This document shows positions 45,126 through 52,333 of a stretch of DNA of 64,000 nucleotides, one piece after another (the stretch's first letter is position 1; each line of letters starts with the position of its first letter). The stretch covers positions 1 through 64,000 of the forward strand of contig JAOUHJ010000006.1 in the NCBI GenBank assembly GCA_029865225.1, in the 5' to 3' direction. Made by a program: the position numbers and the translations under genes. This DNA comes from Nitrospira sp. Its GTDB lineage: Bacteria; Nitrospirota; Nitrospiria; Nitrospirales; Nitrospiraceae. The notes beneath the pieces are model-generated. The model had not been told where the DNA came from and did not search any database. It saw only the letters and a list, made by a program, of their open reading frames with translations.

Positions 45126-45642
45126 GCTGATTCTCTCTGTTACTATCGCTCTCCTGCTTTTTTACTTCAGCATCTCTTTCTCAGCGGAGATCACCTTCAC
45201 CGGGAAAGTCGTTGGCGTCATCGATGGCGATTCTCTCCGTATCATGCACAAGGGACGGGCTGAACAAGTCCGTCTGAGCGGCATTGACTGCCCTGAAAAA
45301 GGTCAAGCCTTCGGTCAACGAGCAAAGCAAGCAACTTCCGACCTCTCTTTCGGGCGTCAAGTTATCGTTCACAGTACTAGCAAGGATCGCTTTAAACGCA
45401 CATTGGCAACGGTAGACCTGCTAGACGGAAGAAACCTGAACCATGAACTCGTCAGGAATGGATGGTGCTGGTGGTATCGAGACTATGCCCCTAATGATAC
45501 CGAATTAGAAGCCCTGGAGACTGAAGCCCGTCAAGCAAGAAGGGGGCTTTGGAATGATCCCGCACCCATTCCCCCGTGGATTTACAGGAAAGCTCGACAA
45601 AAGAAGAAATCGGACTTGTCAGATCTGGCACCTGTCAGATAA
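45115..45642 (+). CDS. Secreted thermonuclease (SNase family)
   Basis: 175 residues with a signal peptide (ILSVTIALLLFYFSISFSAE). SNase catalytic residues match R in VRLSGIDCPEKGQ, E in the same motif and R in KRTLATVDL. VVGVIDGDSLRI begins the OB-fold. Calcium-dependent, it cleaves DNA and RNA outside the cytoplasm. Overlap with the preceding gene implies joint translation. Confidence 0.88.
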   Translation: MNGRLILSVTIALLLFYFSISFSAEITFTGKVVGVIDGDSLRIMHKGRAEQVRLSGIDCPEKGQAFGQRAKQATSDLSFGRQVIVHSTSKDRFKRTLATVDLLDGRNLNHELVRNGWCWWYRDYAPNDTELEALETEARQARRGLWNDPAPIPPWIYRKARQKKKSDLSDLAPVR

Positions 45643-45726
45643 CGGGTTTGCCTGGGGGAAGGGGTATATGCAGGGGAAGAGACAGGGAATGCACTAGAAC
45701 GACTTTAGAACCCCCAGGAACCGTCC

Positions 45727-45763
45727 TACGCCACTGTCCTGAGTGCTCTATGGACAGATCCCA
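45727..45763 (-). repeat. Duplicate of the resolvase 3' end
   Basis: 37 bp match 47548-47584 (3' end of the serine recombinase gene) at about 32 of 37 positions in the same orientation (TACGCC..CTGTCCTGAGTGCT). It suggests the HEPN/DUF262 pair was inserted or duplicated between two resolvase ends. Confidence 0.6.
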
Positions 45764-45791
45764 GTGTGGAAAGGAGACTTCCGTACCAAAG

Positions 45792-46406
45792 TTAACCTCT
45801 AACCAATGACTTAATCAGCACCCTACTTTCTATTAAGTACTGTTGGAGCAGTGGTTTGGTGCCCAACTTTGTCGTAAGAAGAAGCAAACCGGGTGTAATG
45901 CCTTGTTTTAGTCCCCCGTAGTGTTTCCGAACCATCTTCCTAAAGTGGCTAAGAGTGGTGTCGTTGTAATGCACAATATGATTACGGATGTAGCGCATGT
46001 CTACCAGTAATGTGCCATGATTCATAACGGTTACAAAAAAAGGATCTGTCTCTGATAATGTCAATTCCAGGTTGTCCCGTATTTCCGATGATTCACCCCA
46101 CGATAACCTTTTTTTAGGTGTGGACCTAGAATGTGAGCGCATGAGGTCATAGGCTCCTCTTATCGTCCTAGATCTAACCAAACACTTCGGTTCAGAGGAA
46201 TCGCAATAACTCGCCCCGCAGAGAATCTTGGCGGAAATAGACCGAATCGTATTTTGCACCAATAAGAACAGGCGGACTAACGCGATTTCAGCAACTAACT
46301 TCCTATGGTTAGGCGGTAAGACCGAAATAGAAATGAGTAGAGATTCTAACCTTAGACTTTGGGAAGAGAATTCTTTGGAGTCAACAGCCAGGAGAGGTAC
46401 TGCCAT
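45792..46406 (-). CDS. HEPN-like protein
   Basis: 204 residues, mostly helical. RNHIVH near residue 140 matches the HEPN Rx4H ribonuclease motif. It overlaps the end of the DUF262 gene at 46406, so they are co-translated. HEPN proteins cut RNA or act as toxins or antiviral effectors, and MAE_28990/MAE_18760-type HEPN proteins pair with DUF262. The fold is inferred from the motif and from partnering. Confidence 0.6.
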   Translation of the reverse strand: MAVPLLAVDSKEFSSQSLRLESLLISISVLPPNHRKLVAEIALVRLFLLVQNTIRSISAKILCGASYCDSSEPKCLVRSRTIRGAYDLMRSHSRSTPKKRLSWGESSEIRDNLELTLSETDPFFVTVMNHGTLLVDMRYIRNHIVHYNDTTLSHFRKMVRKHYGGLKQGITPGLLLLTTKLGTKPLLQQYLIESRVLIKSLVRG

Positions 46407-47407
46407 CAGGCGAGATACCTCTTGATAACGGCATCCCGTTTTTTGCGGTACTTTATTCTATGCATGTTTCCCGAGCTAAACGCCTCGTATACATCAGTAG
46501 TGAGAGCAGAAGGAGTATCTCCCGACCGGACTGCTTCAAATTTGGAATCCAGATCAGTTATGCATTGTTCAACCTTCTGCTTTGGTAGCGAACCCTTCTT
46601 GTCCAGAATTAACATGAGGCTGAAAAGGATTTGCGGGCGACAGAAAATGGTGCCTTTTAAATGGTCGCCTTGTTCTAGTAATTGCGAATAGATTCGTTCG
46701 AGTCTCTTCTTGAGAAGATCTTGGTCTGGAAATTCCTCATCATAAGTCCTGTAATATGTGGTGAGGCGAGGAGCGGAAAAGTCCTGCAACCCCTCCCTTA
46801 GATTCATAACCAAGTCCGATGCAAATTGGACTTCAGCCATGCGGGATATATCATTATCAGTGAAAATCCCAAACCGTCGCCAGAATGGCAGGCGATCGAC
46901 TGCTTCCTTAAGGGTAAACCTCTTAAACTCACCACTAAATTGAGCATTCCGTTTTTCTTGAGGATTTAGTGTTTTTGCTACCGAGTTAATTCGCGCAAAA
47001 ATTTCGATTACATCCCCATCCGTTGCATTAACTAAATATCCAACAGAAAGTGCCGTTAAAAGAAACCGAGTCTTTTCCTCCTTGCTCAGATCTGAGTACT
47101 TCACGTGCTTCTTGTGGTTTGGATGGGGGGCGGGAAACTTATCTTCTTTATACTCGATAAAGCACCGCACACGTTGCTGACCATCGACTACTTCCTTGAT
47201 GCTTCGCTCATGATCAAGGTCAATGGTGTGTCGAATGTAAATACTTGGGACGGGCTTCTTTTCGTGAACGGTGTTTATGAGATACGCCTTTTGCGGCTGA
47301 TTCCAAACGGCGCGGCGTTGATACCAAGGAGTTATGTTTAACTCTTGACGGGAGTAGAAGTTTAGGAGGTCCTGAATCACAACCGACTCGTAATCTACGC
47401 GGTCCAT
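46406..47407 (-). CDS. DUF262-domain protein
   Basis: 333 residues. The GmrSD/DUF262 N-terminal core is shown by the VVDGQQRVRCFIEY motif, preceded by ELNITPWYQRRAVWNQ and followed by RINSVAKTLNPQEKRNAQF (Arg/Asn-containing). The ParB-like fold may use NTPs. DUF1524/HNH, the usual C-terminal nuclease of GmrSD, is absent; the HEPN-like partner gene may supply the effector. Together they look like a two-gene defence or toxin-antitoxin module. Confidence 0.75.
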   Translation of the reverse strand: MDRVDYESVVIQDLLNFYSRQELNITPWYQRRAVWNQPQKAYLINTVHEKKPVPSIYIRHTIDLDHERSIKEVVDGQQRVRCFIEYKEDKFPAPHPNHKKHVKYSDLSKEEKTRFLLTALSVGYLVNATDGDVIEIFARINSVAKTLNPQEKRNAQFSGEFKRFTLKEAVDRLPFWRRFGIFTDNDISRMAEVQFASDLVMNLREGLQDFSAPRLTTYYRTYDEEFPDQDLLKKRLERIYSQLLEQGDHLKGTIFCRPQILFSLMLILDKKGSLPKQKVEQCITDLDSKFEAVRSGDTPSALTTDVYEAFSSGNMHRIKYRKKRDAVIKRYLA

Positions 47408-47546
47408 GGAGTCTCCTTATTTGTTCATCTCGTACTGAAAAAAGCTCCGTATATCTGAGGGTTGCAGAATAAATACTCTGCTTTCAATATGTTGTGGTTC
47501 GGGTAAGGCTACTTCCCCTAGTAAGTACTGTCAACTACCAACGGAT

Positions 47547-48131
47547 TTACGCCGCTGTCCTGAGTGCTTTATAGACACTTCCCACGCCGATCTGAAGCGA
47601 TTTCGCAATGTCTTTGATCCCCGCCCCCCTCTCCCGAAGCAATCGCACCGCTTCAGCAACACTTTCATTCATCTTGGATGGACGCCCAAACTTCACCCCC
47701 CGCGCCTTCGCTCGTTCGCGACCTAACGCCGTTCTCTCAAGGATCTGGGTCCGTTCGTAGGATGCCAGACACGCGAAGAGATTGAAGATCAATTGCCCGG
47801 TTGGGGAACTGGTATCGATCTGTTGCTTGATGCTGATGAAATCGGTTCGATGCACCTTGAGCGACTCCAGAATTTCTAAACAATTTTTGAGTGATCTTCC
47901 AAGCCGATCGATGCTGTAAATAACCACGGCATCGAACTTCCTGGCAAACGCATCCTCCAAGAGTCTGGTCAATGCGGGACGGTCATCCTTGCCCGTTGTT
48001 CCGCTGATCGTGTCACAGTACTCTCCAACGACTTGATATCCACAGCGATTTGCGTATGCGCGACATTCCTGAAGTTGCACATCGGTAGATTGTCCAGTCG
48101 TTGAGACACGTCCATAGATAGCGACTCTCAT
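47547..48131 (-). CDS. Serine recombinase (resolvase/invertase family)
   Basis: 194 residues. Catalytic Ser10 lies in IYGRVSTTGQ, with DRLGRSLKNCLEILE and LASYERTQILERTALGRERA typical of resolvases; the C-terminal HTH has IKDIAKSLQIGVGSVYKAL. It can excise or invert DNA between paired sites. Its start overlaps the tyrosine integrase stop by 4 bp, an unusual pairing. Confidence 0.93.
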   Translation of the reverse strand: MRVAIYGRVSTTGQSTDVQLQECRAYANRCGYQVVGEYCDTISGTTGKDDRPALTRLLEDAFARKFDAVVIYSIDRLGRSLKNCLEILESLKVHRTDFISIKQQIDTSSPTGQLIFNLFACLASYERTQILERTALGRERAKARGVKFGRPSKMNESVAEAVRLLRERGAGIKDIAKSLQIGVGSVYKALRTAA

Positions 48132-49339
48132 TCATCCACCCCCTCAAGTTTGACCGGTGCGAACATCTTTGTCAGTTCAAGTCGTTTCATTCTTGCCGTA
48201 AGATAGCTGCCGTAATATTCCTCAATCATTTTTACACTTGTTCGGCAATTCTTCGCGAGGACGTAGGCATCCACGCCAGCAATCAGACTTCTCATTATGT
48301 ACGTATGACGAAAACTTTTAGCAGTACGCTGCTGACCCCTCTCGTCATACAGCACTCCTGCTTTCGCGAAAAGTTCTTGAACTCTCTCGCGAGGATTTCT
48401 ACCGAATAGTCGATCTTTCGGTTGCCAATTAGGTGTGATCTCTTTCAGTTTGGAGAAAGCTAGCACACCCGGAGCGAGTCCAATCATCTCGCTTGGATCT
48501 TTGCGATAACTGAGCTTCCCATGTTTGACTAGTACAAAAAGACAACGATCCTGGAGGGATTCAAGTAGGTCAGGGTCTTGGACTGTTACATCCTGGAATT
48601 GGACTCGTAGAGCTTCATCTACTCTCATGCCCGTATAGAGAAGCCACTTCATGTAGCAATCAGTATAAACTCTTTGCGTATGTTCCTCGTCAGATACGCC
48701 GTCGTGCTGATTAATCAAGTGATGACTATGAGTGAATAGTTTTTCTAACTCCTCCTGAGTGAACCAGCCCCCAGGACGAGGCTTTACCTCTAGTGTGGGG
48801 AAACCGGGGATTGCCGTAATCCATTCTTCCTCCTTTGCATATTTTAAGACTTGTCGGAGCGCAAGGAAGTCGGATCGTAAGGTCTTATCGGAAACTGTTT
48901 GAGAGTGATAGTTATTATAAGGTGGTTGATAGCTATGTCTTCTCCACTGAACATACCCGTGAATATCTCTGGTCTTGATCGTGTGAATCGGATAGGTGTG
49001 AAAATACTGCCTCAGAATGCCCAACTTGACCTTATAGTTTCTAGCAAGAACTGGTCTCCCAGATTCGCGATGGGCTAGCGAGTTGAGAAATCCACGTTCA
49101 CATTCATCCCAACTGTGTGCTACTGTTCCGTTCGGTGTGGTAGTTTGAAAGCGCAGTTTGTCGTATTCGTGTTCAGCGATGGATCTTGCAAGCGCAAGGT
49201 TGTCGTTTTTGGTGGAACGAACTACGTACTTACCGTTGATGAAAGTGCGCCATAACCAGTTCTTTGAGTCGTTCTGTTGGTAGAGATGTAAACGTCCATC
49301 CCGAAGTTTGATGAGGGATTCCTTGACGACTAGAGACAT
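48128..49339 (-). CDS. Tyrosine-type integrase of the island
   Basis: 403 residues. Catalytic Arg in LLYTGMRVDEALR, box II KSFRHTYI, and Tyr in KMIEEYYGSYL. The N-terminal half has the arm-binding and core-binding SAM-like regions. It starts about 100 bp from the intact tRNA-Lys, the classical place for an island integrase. The serine recombinase gene is coupled downstream. Confidence 0.88.
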   Translation of the reverse strand: MSLVVKESLIKLRDGRLHLYQQNDSKNWLWRTFINGKYVVRSTKNDNLALARSIAEHEYDKLRFQTTTPNGTVAHSWDECERGFLNSLAHRESGRPVLARNYKVKLGILRQYFHTYPIHTIKTRDIHGYVQWRRHSYQPPYNNYHSQTVSDKTLRSDFLALRQVLKYAKEEEWITAIPGFPTLEVKPRPGGWFTQEELEKLFTHSHHLINQHDGVSDEEHTQRVYTDCYMKWLLYTGMRVDEALRVQFQDVTVQDPDLLESLQDRCLFVLVKHGKLSYRKDPSEMIGLAPGVLAFSKLKEITPNWQPKDRLFGRNPRERVQELFAKAGVLYDERGQQRTAKSFRHTYIMRSLIAGVDAYVLAKNCRTSVKMIEEYYGSYLTARMKRLELTKMFAPVKLEGVDE

Positions 49340-49439
49340 CGAAGAGTATTGTGGTGTTAATAAGATCCCACTCCAAGTATACTCTAAGGGAAAACGTCTT
49401 AAAATATAAACAATATCAATACCTTAGTAGCCCCTATTC

Positions 49440-49515
49440 GAGCCGGTAGCTCAGTCGGTAGAGCATCGCCCTTTTAAGGCGAGGGCCCTGGGTTCGAGTC
49501 CCAGCCGGCTCACCA
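49440..49515 (+). tRNA. tRNA-Lys (anticodon UUU)
   Basis: 76 nt with encoded CCA: acceptor GAGCCGG/CCGGCTC, D-arm GCTC..GAGC, anticodon stem TCGCC/GGCGA with loop CTTTTAA, T-arm CTGGG-TTCGAGT-CCCAG. It separates an island (left) from a prophage (right), whose integrases face it from both sides. Confidence 0.97.
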
Positions 49516-49567
49516 CTACAATCAACAAGTTAGCGTGATGACCCTGCCCCACCATACGTGTTGTCCC

Positions 49568-50617
49568 TTAGCCTTGTGCTAGTTTTGTGCTAACGCGGTC
49601 CTGCCGAGCCTCTTCCAACACGTTCACGCCATCCCGCAAGCTCTCCGGCGAATGATGGGCGTAGCGCTGCGTCATGGTCCCGGTCTTGTGACCGAGCAGC
49701 CGTTGGACCTTGTACAAATCAATCCCACGTTGCACCAAACGAGTCGCGAACGTGTGCCGCATGTCATGGAAGCGGAAATCGGGAATCCCGGCCAGATCCC
49801 GTGCTTCACAAAACTCCCGCACTAAGAATCGCACTTTGAGCCTATTGCCCAGCGGCGTCTTGAAGACCGGTCCTGATGATGCCCCTGTGACAGCTTGTTT
49901 GGCGGCCAGCAACTCGTACACCGTGCTGTTCAATGGAATGGTGCGCCGTGTGCCATTCTTGCTCTTCATCACGATGAGCGTCCCACGGGTGAAATCCACA
50001 TCCTGCCATTGGAGGTTGAGGATCTCCCCCTGTCTCATCCCGGTGTTGAGCGCAAAGCGGATGATCTCTTGAAGCCAGGGCGACGAAGCGGCAAGGAGAC
50101 GGTCCTCTTCATCAGCCGTCAACCAACGATCCACTTCATTTCGCACAGGCTCCATCGACACCCGATGCATGGGGTTCTCCCGGCACCATTCCCATTCGCG
50201 CATCGCCAGATTGAACGCATGACGGACCAGCTGCAGCTCTTTGTTGATTGTCGCAGGAGCAGCTCGCTCGATCCGTCGCTGGGCCTTATAGGCGGCCAGC
50301 AACTTCGCCGAAATCTCAGCCAGGATCTTGTCCCCGAACACTGGCAGGAGATGATGTAACGCGGCCCGATCGCGCTCGCGACTCTTTGGCGCTTTCATCA
50401 CGGCACGTTCCTGGACATAGCGATCCATCATCTCTTGAAACGTCCGCTCCTGTTCCTCACGCCGCTCAAAGAACTGTCCCTCGGCAATTTGCACCTTCAC
50501 TTTGCACAGGATCGATTCCGCCAATCGTTTGTCCGTCGTCCCTGTGCTGCGACGAACCTGGCGCCCTTGATACATGAAACTCATCCACCAGACGTGATTA
50601 CGCTTCACGAGCCCCAT
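49568..50617 (-). CDS. int: Tyrosine integrase of the inovirus
   Basis: 349 residues from ATG 50617 after AAGGAGGAGGACG. Catalytic Arg in LNTGMRQGEIL, Lys in VMKSKNGTRRTIPL, box II FHDMRHTFATRLV, LLGHKTG and Tyr in TMTQRYAHHSP. N-terminal arm-binding domain and core-binding region complete it. Lying 53 bp from the end of tRNA-Lys, it is expected to insert the phage at that tRNA's 3' end. Integrases are uncommon but known among inoviruses. Confidence 0.95.
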   Translation of the reverse strand: MGLVKRNHVWWMSFMYQGRQVRRSTGTTDKRLAESILCKVKVQIAEGQFFERREEQERTFQEMMDRYVQERAVMKAPKSRERDRAALHHLLPVFGDKILAEISAKLLAAYKAQRRIERAAPATINKELQLVRHAFNLAMREWEWCRENPMHRVSMEPVRNEVDRWLTADEEDRLLAASSPWLQEIIRFALNTGMRQGEILNLQWQDVDFTRGTLIVMKSKNGTRRTIPLNSTVYELLAAKQAVTGASSGPVFKTPLGNRLKVRFLVREFCEARDLAGIPDFRFHDMRHTFATRLVQRGIDLYKVQRLLGHKTGTMTQRYAHHSPESLRDGVNVLEEARQDRVSTKLAQG

Positions 50618-50927
50618 CGTCCTCCTCCTTTCCGATGAGGCTTGATTTCGGTCTGGTTTCCCCGTGGTGGGCAGTATAGGCAGCCCGCTTCGCGCTCGCA
50701 ATCAGGGCATCTACAGAGTCGCTCGTCCTATGCGGGCGTCCAATGACCAATCCCTGATTGTGTCTGCTCACTCCGAAGGAGCGGAGCCAGTCATGAATCG
50801 TCTGCCGGTCAAACCGCAGGAGGCCATGGATCCTCAGGCAGGGGATCTTGTTGTGTGCCGCCCACGCATACAGGGTCGCCGGTTTGATATGGAGCTGCTC
50901 TGCAAGTTCCTTCACCGTCAATAACAT
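50598..50927 (-). CDS. Excisionase-like HTH protein
   Basis: 109 residues. MLLTVKELAEQLHIKPATLYAWAAHNKIP is a MerR/excisionase-type helix-turn-helix with a basic wing; the rest is charged. It overlaps the integrase start by 20 bp, the usual xis-int arrangement. Likely governs excision, possibly also repression. Confidence 0.78.
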   Translation of the reverse strand: MLLTVKELAEQLHIKPATLYAWAAHNKIPCLRIHGLLRFDRQTIHDWLRSFGVSRHNQGLVIGRPHRTSDSVDALIASAKRAAYTAHHGETRPKSSLIGKEEDDGAREA

Positions 50928-51204
50928 GGCGTCACCTGTTATCGCTATTCAATCGGGGGAGTCTGGCGACACCCCCTTGTCCCCGGGATGCGCCCGCGTC
51001 GCCGCCGGCACGGAGTGAAGACTGAGCTCCCAGCGGGGGCGGGCTCTCGCGGGGGAGCAGCGGATCAGGCCTTCCAGAAGTCACTCTGTCCGTTCTTCTC
51101 TCCGTCCAGGCCTGCCCGCTGCGAGACGCTCCGCCCTCGTCCTCCTTCTGCCCCACCCCCGTGTGTTGTGCGGGGTGGGGCACATTGTTGAAGGAGGAAC
51201 TCGG
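50928..51204. other. Non-coding region between xis and radC
   Basis: 276 bp rich in GC tracts and no supported gene, containing the strong hairpin at 51149-51182. Position in the inovirus suggests an intergenic control region. Confidence 0.55.
51149..51182. repeat. Strong GC-rich hairpin before radC
   Basis: TGCCCCACCCC (51149-51159) pairs perfectly with GGGGTGGGGCA (51172-51182) around a 12-base loop. It may be a packaging or replication signal of the phage, or a bidirectional terminator; T-tracts are lacking. Confidence 0.6.
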
Positions 51205-51708
51205 ATGAAGAACGCAGCGCGACTCGCAGCAGCAGCCAGTCAGCCATTGGAATCCATCAGGCCATCGGAGCCGTATCGAGCCCCTCGGTATCGGGTCACG
51301 CTCGTCTGTGAGACGGAGGGAACCGGGGCGGCTGAACCCATTCGTGATTCGATCACCGCCGTCCAATTGTTCCGGCCCTGTTTTGAGGGCCTCGATCGTG
51401 AGCACTTCCTCGTCTGCGGACTCGATGCCAAACATCGCGTCATCGGAATCAATCTGGTGTCGGTCGGCACATTGACGCTCTCGATCGTCCATCCGCGAGA
51501 AGTGTTCAAGCCACTGATCATGATGAACGCCGCGGCCTGGTTGGCCAGCCATAACCATCCCTCGGGAGACGCCACGCCCAGTCAGGAAGACCGACTCTTG
51601 ACCAAACGACTGAGGGAGGTCGGGGACCTGTTGGGCATTACGTTGTTGGATCATGTCATCCTCGGGGAGGCACGTCATTTCAGCTTTGCCGACGACGGCT
51701 GGCCCTGA
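51205..51708 (+). CDS. radC: RadC-like JAB/MPN protein
   Basis: 167 residues, AAGGAGGA upstream of ATG 51205. The MPN+ motif appears as AAWLASHNHPSGDATPSQED (HxH...D), with HPREVFKPLIMMNAA before it. RadC is thought to be an ssDNA-associated metal-dependent protein found on mobile elements; its function is unclear. It is short of the N-terminal HhH domain of full RadC. It is the only phage gene on the plus strand here and follows the GC-rich hairpin. Confidence 0.88.
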   Translation: MKNAARLAAAASQPLESIRPSEPYRAPRYRVTLVCETEGTGAAEPIRDSITAVQLFRPCFEGLDREHFLVCGLDAKHRVIGINLVSVGTLTLSIVHPREVFKPLIMMNAAAWLASHNHPSGDATPSQEDRLLTKRLREVGDLLGITLLDHVILGEARHFSFADDGWP

Positions 51709-51711
51709 GGG

Positions 51712-51855
51712 TCAGCTCCGGAGAATCCGCAAGACCCAGAGCACCGCGGAGGCTGTCAGCGCGATCCCGATGACTGCCGCTCCCCAGCCGATGATGTCCG
51801 CCGAGAGGGCGTTGCCCAGTTGCTGCAGATCCGATGCGACCGTGGCCCACACCAT
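51712..51855 (-). CDS. Second coat-like peptide without signal sequence
   Basis: 47 residues from ATG 51855 (AGAGGA eight bases earlier): an N-terminal amphipathic part, then DIIGWGAAVIGIALTASAV and a basic tail (VLRILRS). The membrane stretch aligns with the neighbouring coat protein (DIVAWGVVFIGVALTIYA), pointing to duplication. Without a signal peptide it would behave like pVII/pIX-type minor coat or spontaneous-insertion coat. Confidence 0.62.
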   Translation of the reverse strand: MVWATVASDLQQLGNALSADIIGWGAAVIGIALTASAVLWVLRILRS

Positions 51856-51955
51856 GATGTTGTCCTCTATCTTTCGCGTCGTCGTCCTTCGTCCGTTGTC
51901 GTCGATGACGTTCTCTTCTGCTTCTTCTCGTTCATTCTCTCGCGTTCACAGAGCA

Positions 51956-51979
51956 GCTCCTGCCACGCGTTGCAGGAGC
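51956..51979 (-). terminator. Hairpin after the major coat gene
   Basis: GCTCCTGC pairs perfectly with GCAGGAGC (8-bp stem, 8-base loop), 16 bp after the coat gene stop. Filamentous phages have a strong terminator behind the coat gene; there is no T-tract here, so strength is uncertain. Confidence 0.5.
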
Positions 51980-51994
51980 CACTCGGCCGACGCC

Positions 51995-52204
51995 TTAGTG
52001 GACCAGCGATTTGACCCGCTTATAGGCGTAGATCGTGAGCGCCACCCCGATGAACACGACGCCCCAGGCCACAATATCGGCCTTCACGTTGGAGATCGTC
52101 GTGGTGCTGGCCGTATCCACCGGGAACACCTGCGCCAGCGCGGTGTGTGCGCCGATCAGGGTCCCGAGGACGGCCACGGAGAGACCTTGCCAGAACTTCT
52201 TCAT
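51995..52204 (-). CDS. Major coat protein (pVIII-like)
   Basis: 69 residues from ATG 52204; ribosome site AAGGAGGTGAGG. A Sec-type signal (MKKFWQGLSVAVLGTLIGAH then TALAQ) leaves a mature 44-residue coat: acidic/polar N-terminus VFPVDTASTTTISNVKAD, membrane span IVAWGVVFIGVALTIYA and basic KRVKSLVH end that meets DNA. That is the classical pVIII plan. Abundance control is suggested by the strong ribosome site and following hairpin. An in-frame GTG 9 bp upstream overlaps the ribosome site and is unlikely. Confidence 0.85.
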   Translation of the reverse strand: MKKFWQGLSVAVLGTLIGAHTALAQVFPVDTASTTTISNVKADIVAWGVVFIGVALTIYAYKRVKSLVH

Positions 52205-52225
52205 ATGCCTCACCTCCTTTCTGGG

Positions 52226-52333
52226 CTACAAGTACGGACCCAGCATCAACCGCACGATGATGCCGACCGTGAAGCCCCCGAGATACAGAGCCGCTGCCCA
52301 GAAGACCGCGGCATCAATCGCGGCTTGATCCAT
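52226..52333 (-). CDS. Tiny membrane protein (35 aa), minor coat candidate
   Basis: Reads MDQAAIDAAVFWAAALYLGG then FTVGIIVRLMLGPYL; AGGAG ten bases before ATG 52333. One transmembrane helix with a short basic end. It begins inside the last codons of the Zot gene and precedes the coat gene by 21 bp, the place of pVII/pIX genes in filamentous phages. Confidence 0.55.
   Translation of the reverse strand: MDQAAIDAAVFWAAALYLGGFTVGIIVRLMLGPYL

Larger units (their letters stand above)
33544..49455. mobile_element. Putative integrated island at tRNA-Lys, ~15.9 kb
   Basis: Bounded by 16-bp direct repeats of tRNA-Lys (33544-33559 and 49440-49455). Contents differ in style from the core: AT-richer gaps, tandem Sel1 lipoproteins, MITE, methyltransferase, HUH-like protein, RHH proteins, metallophosphoesterase, HEPN/DUF262 pair, serine recombinase and tyrosine integrase at the right end. 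No conjugation genes are seen, so if it moved it would be an integrative or mobilisable type, or a composite of several insertions. Confidence 0.6.

Noticed and set aside
50932..51678. 248-residue minus-strand frame opposite radC
   Set aside because: RadC on the plus strand has MPN motifs and a strong ribosome site; the minus frame has none.
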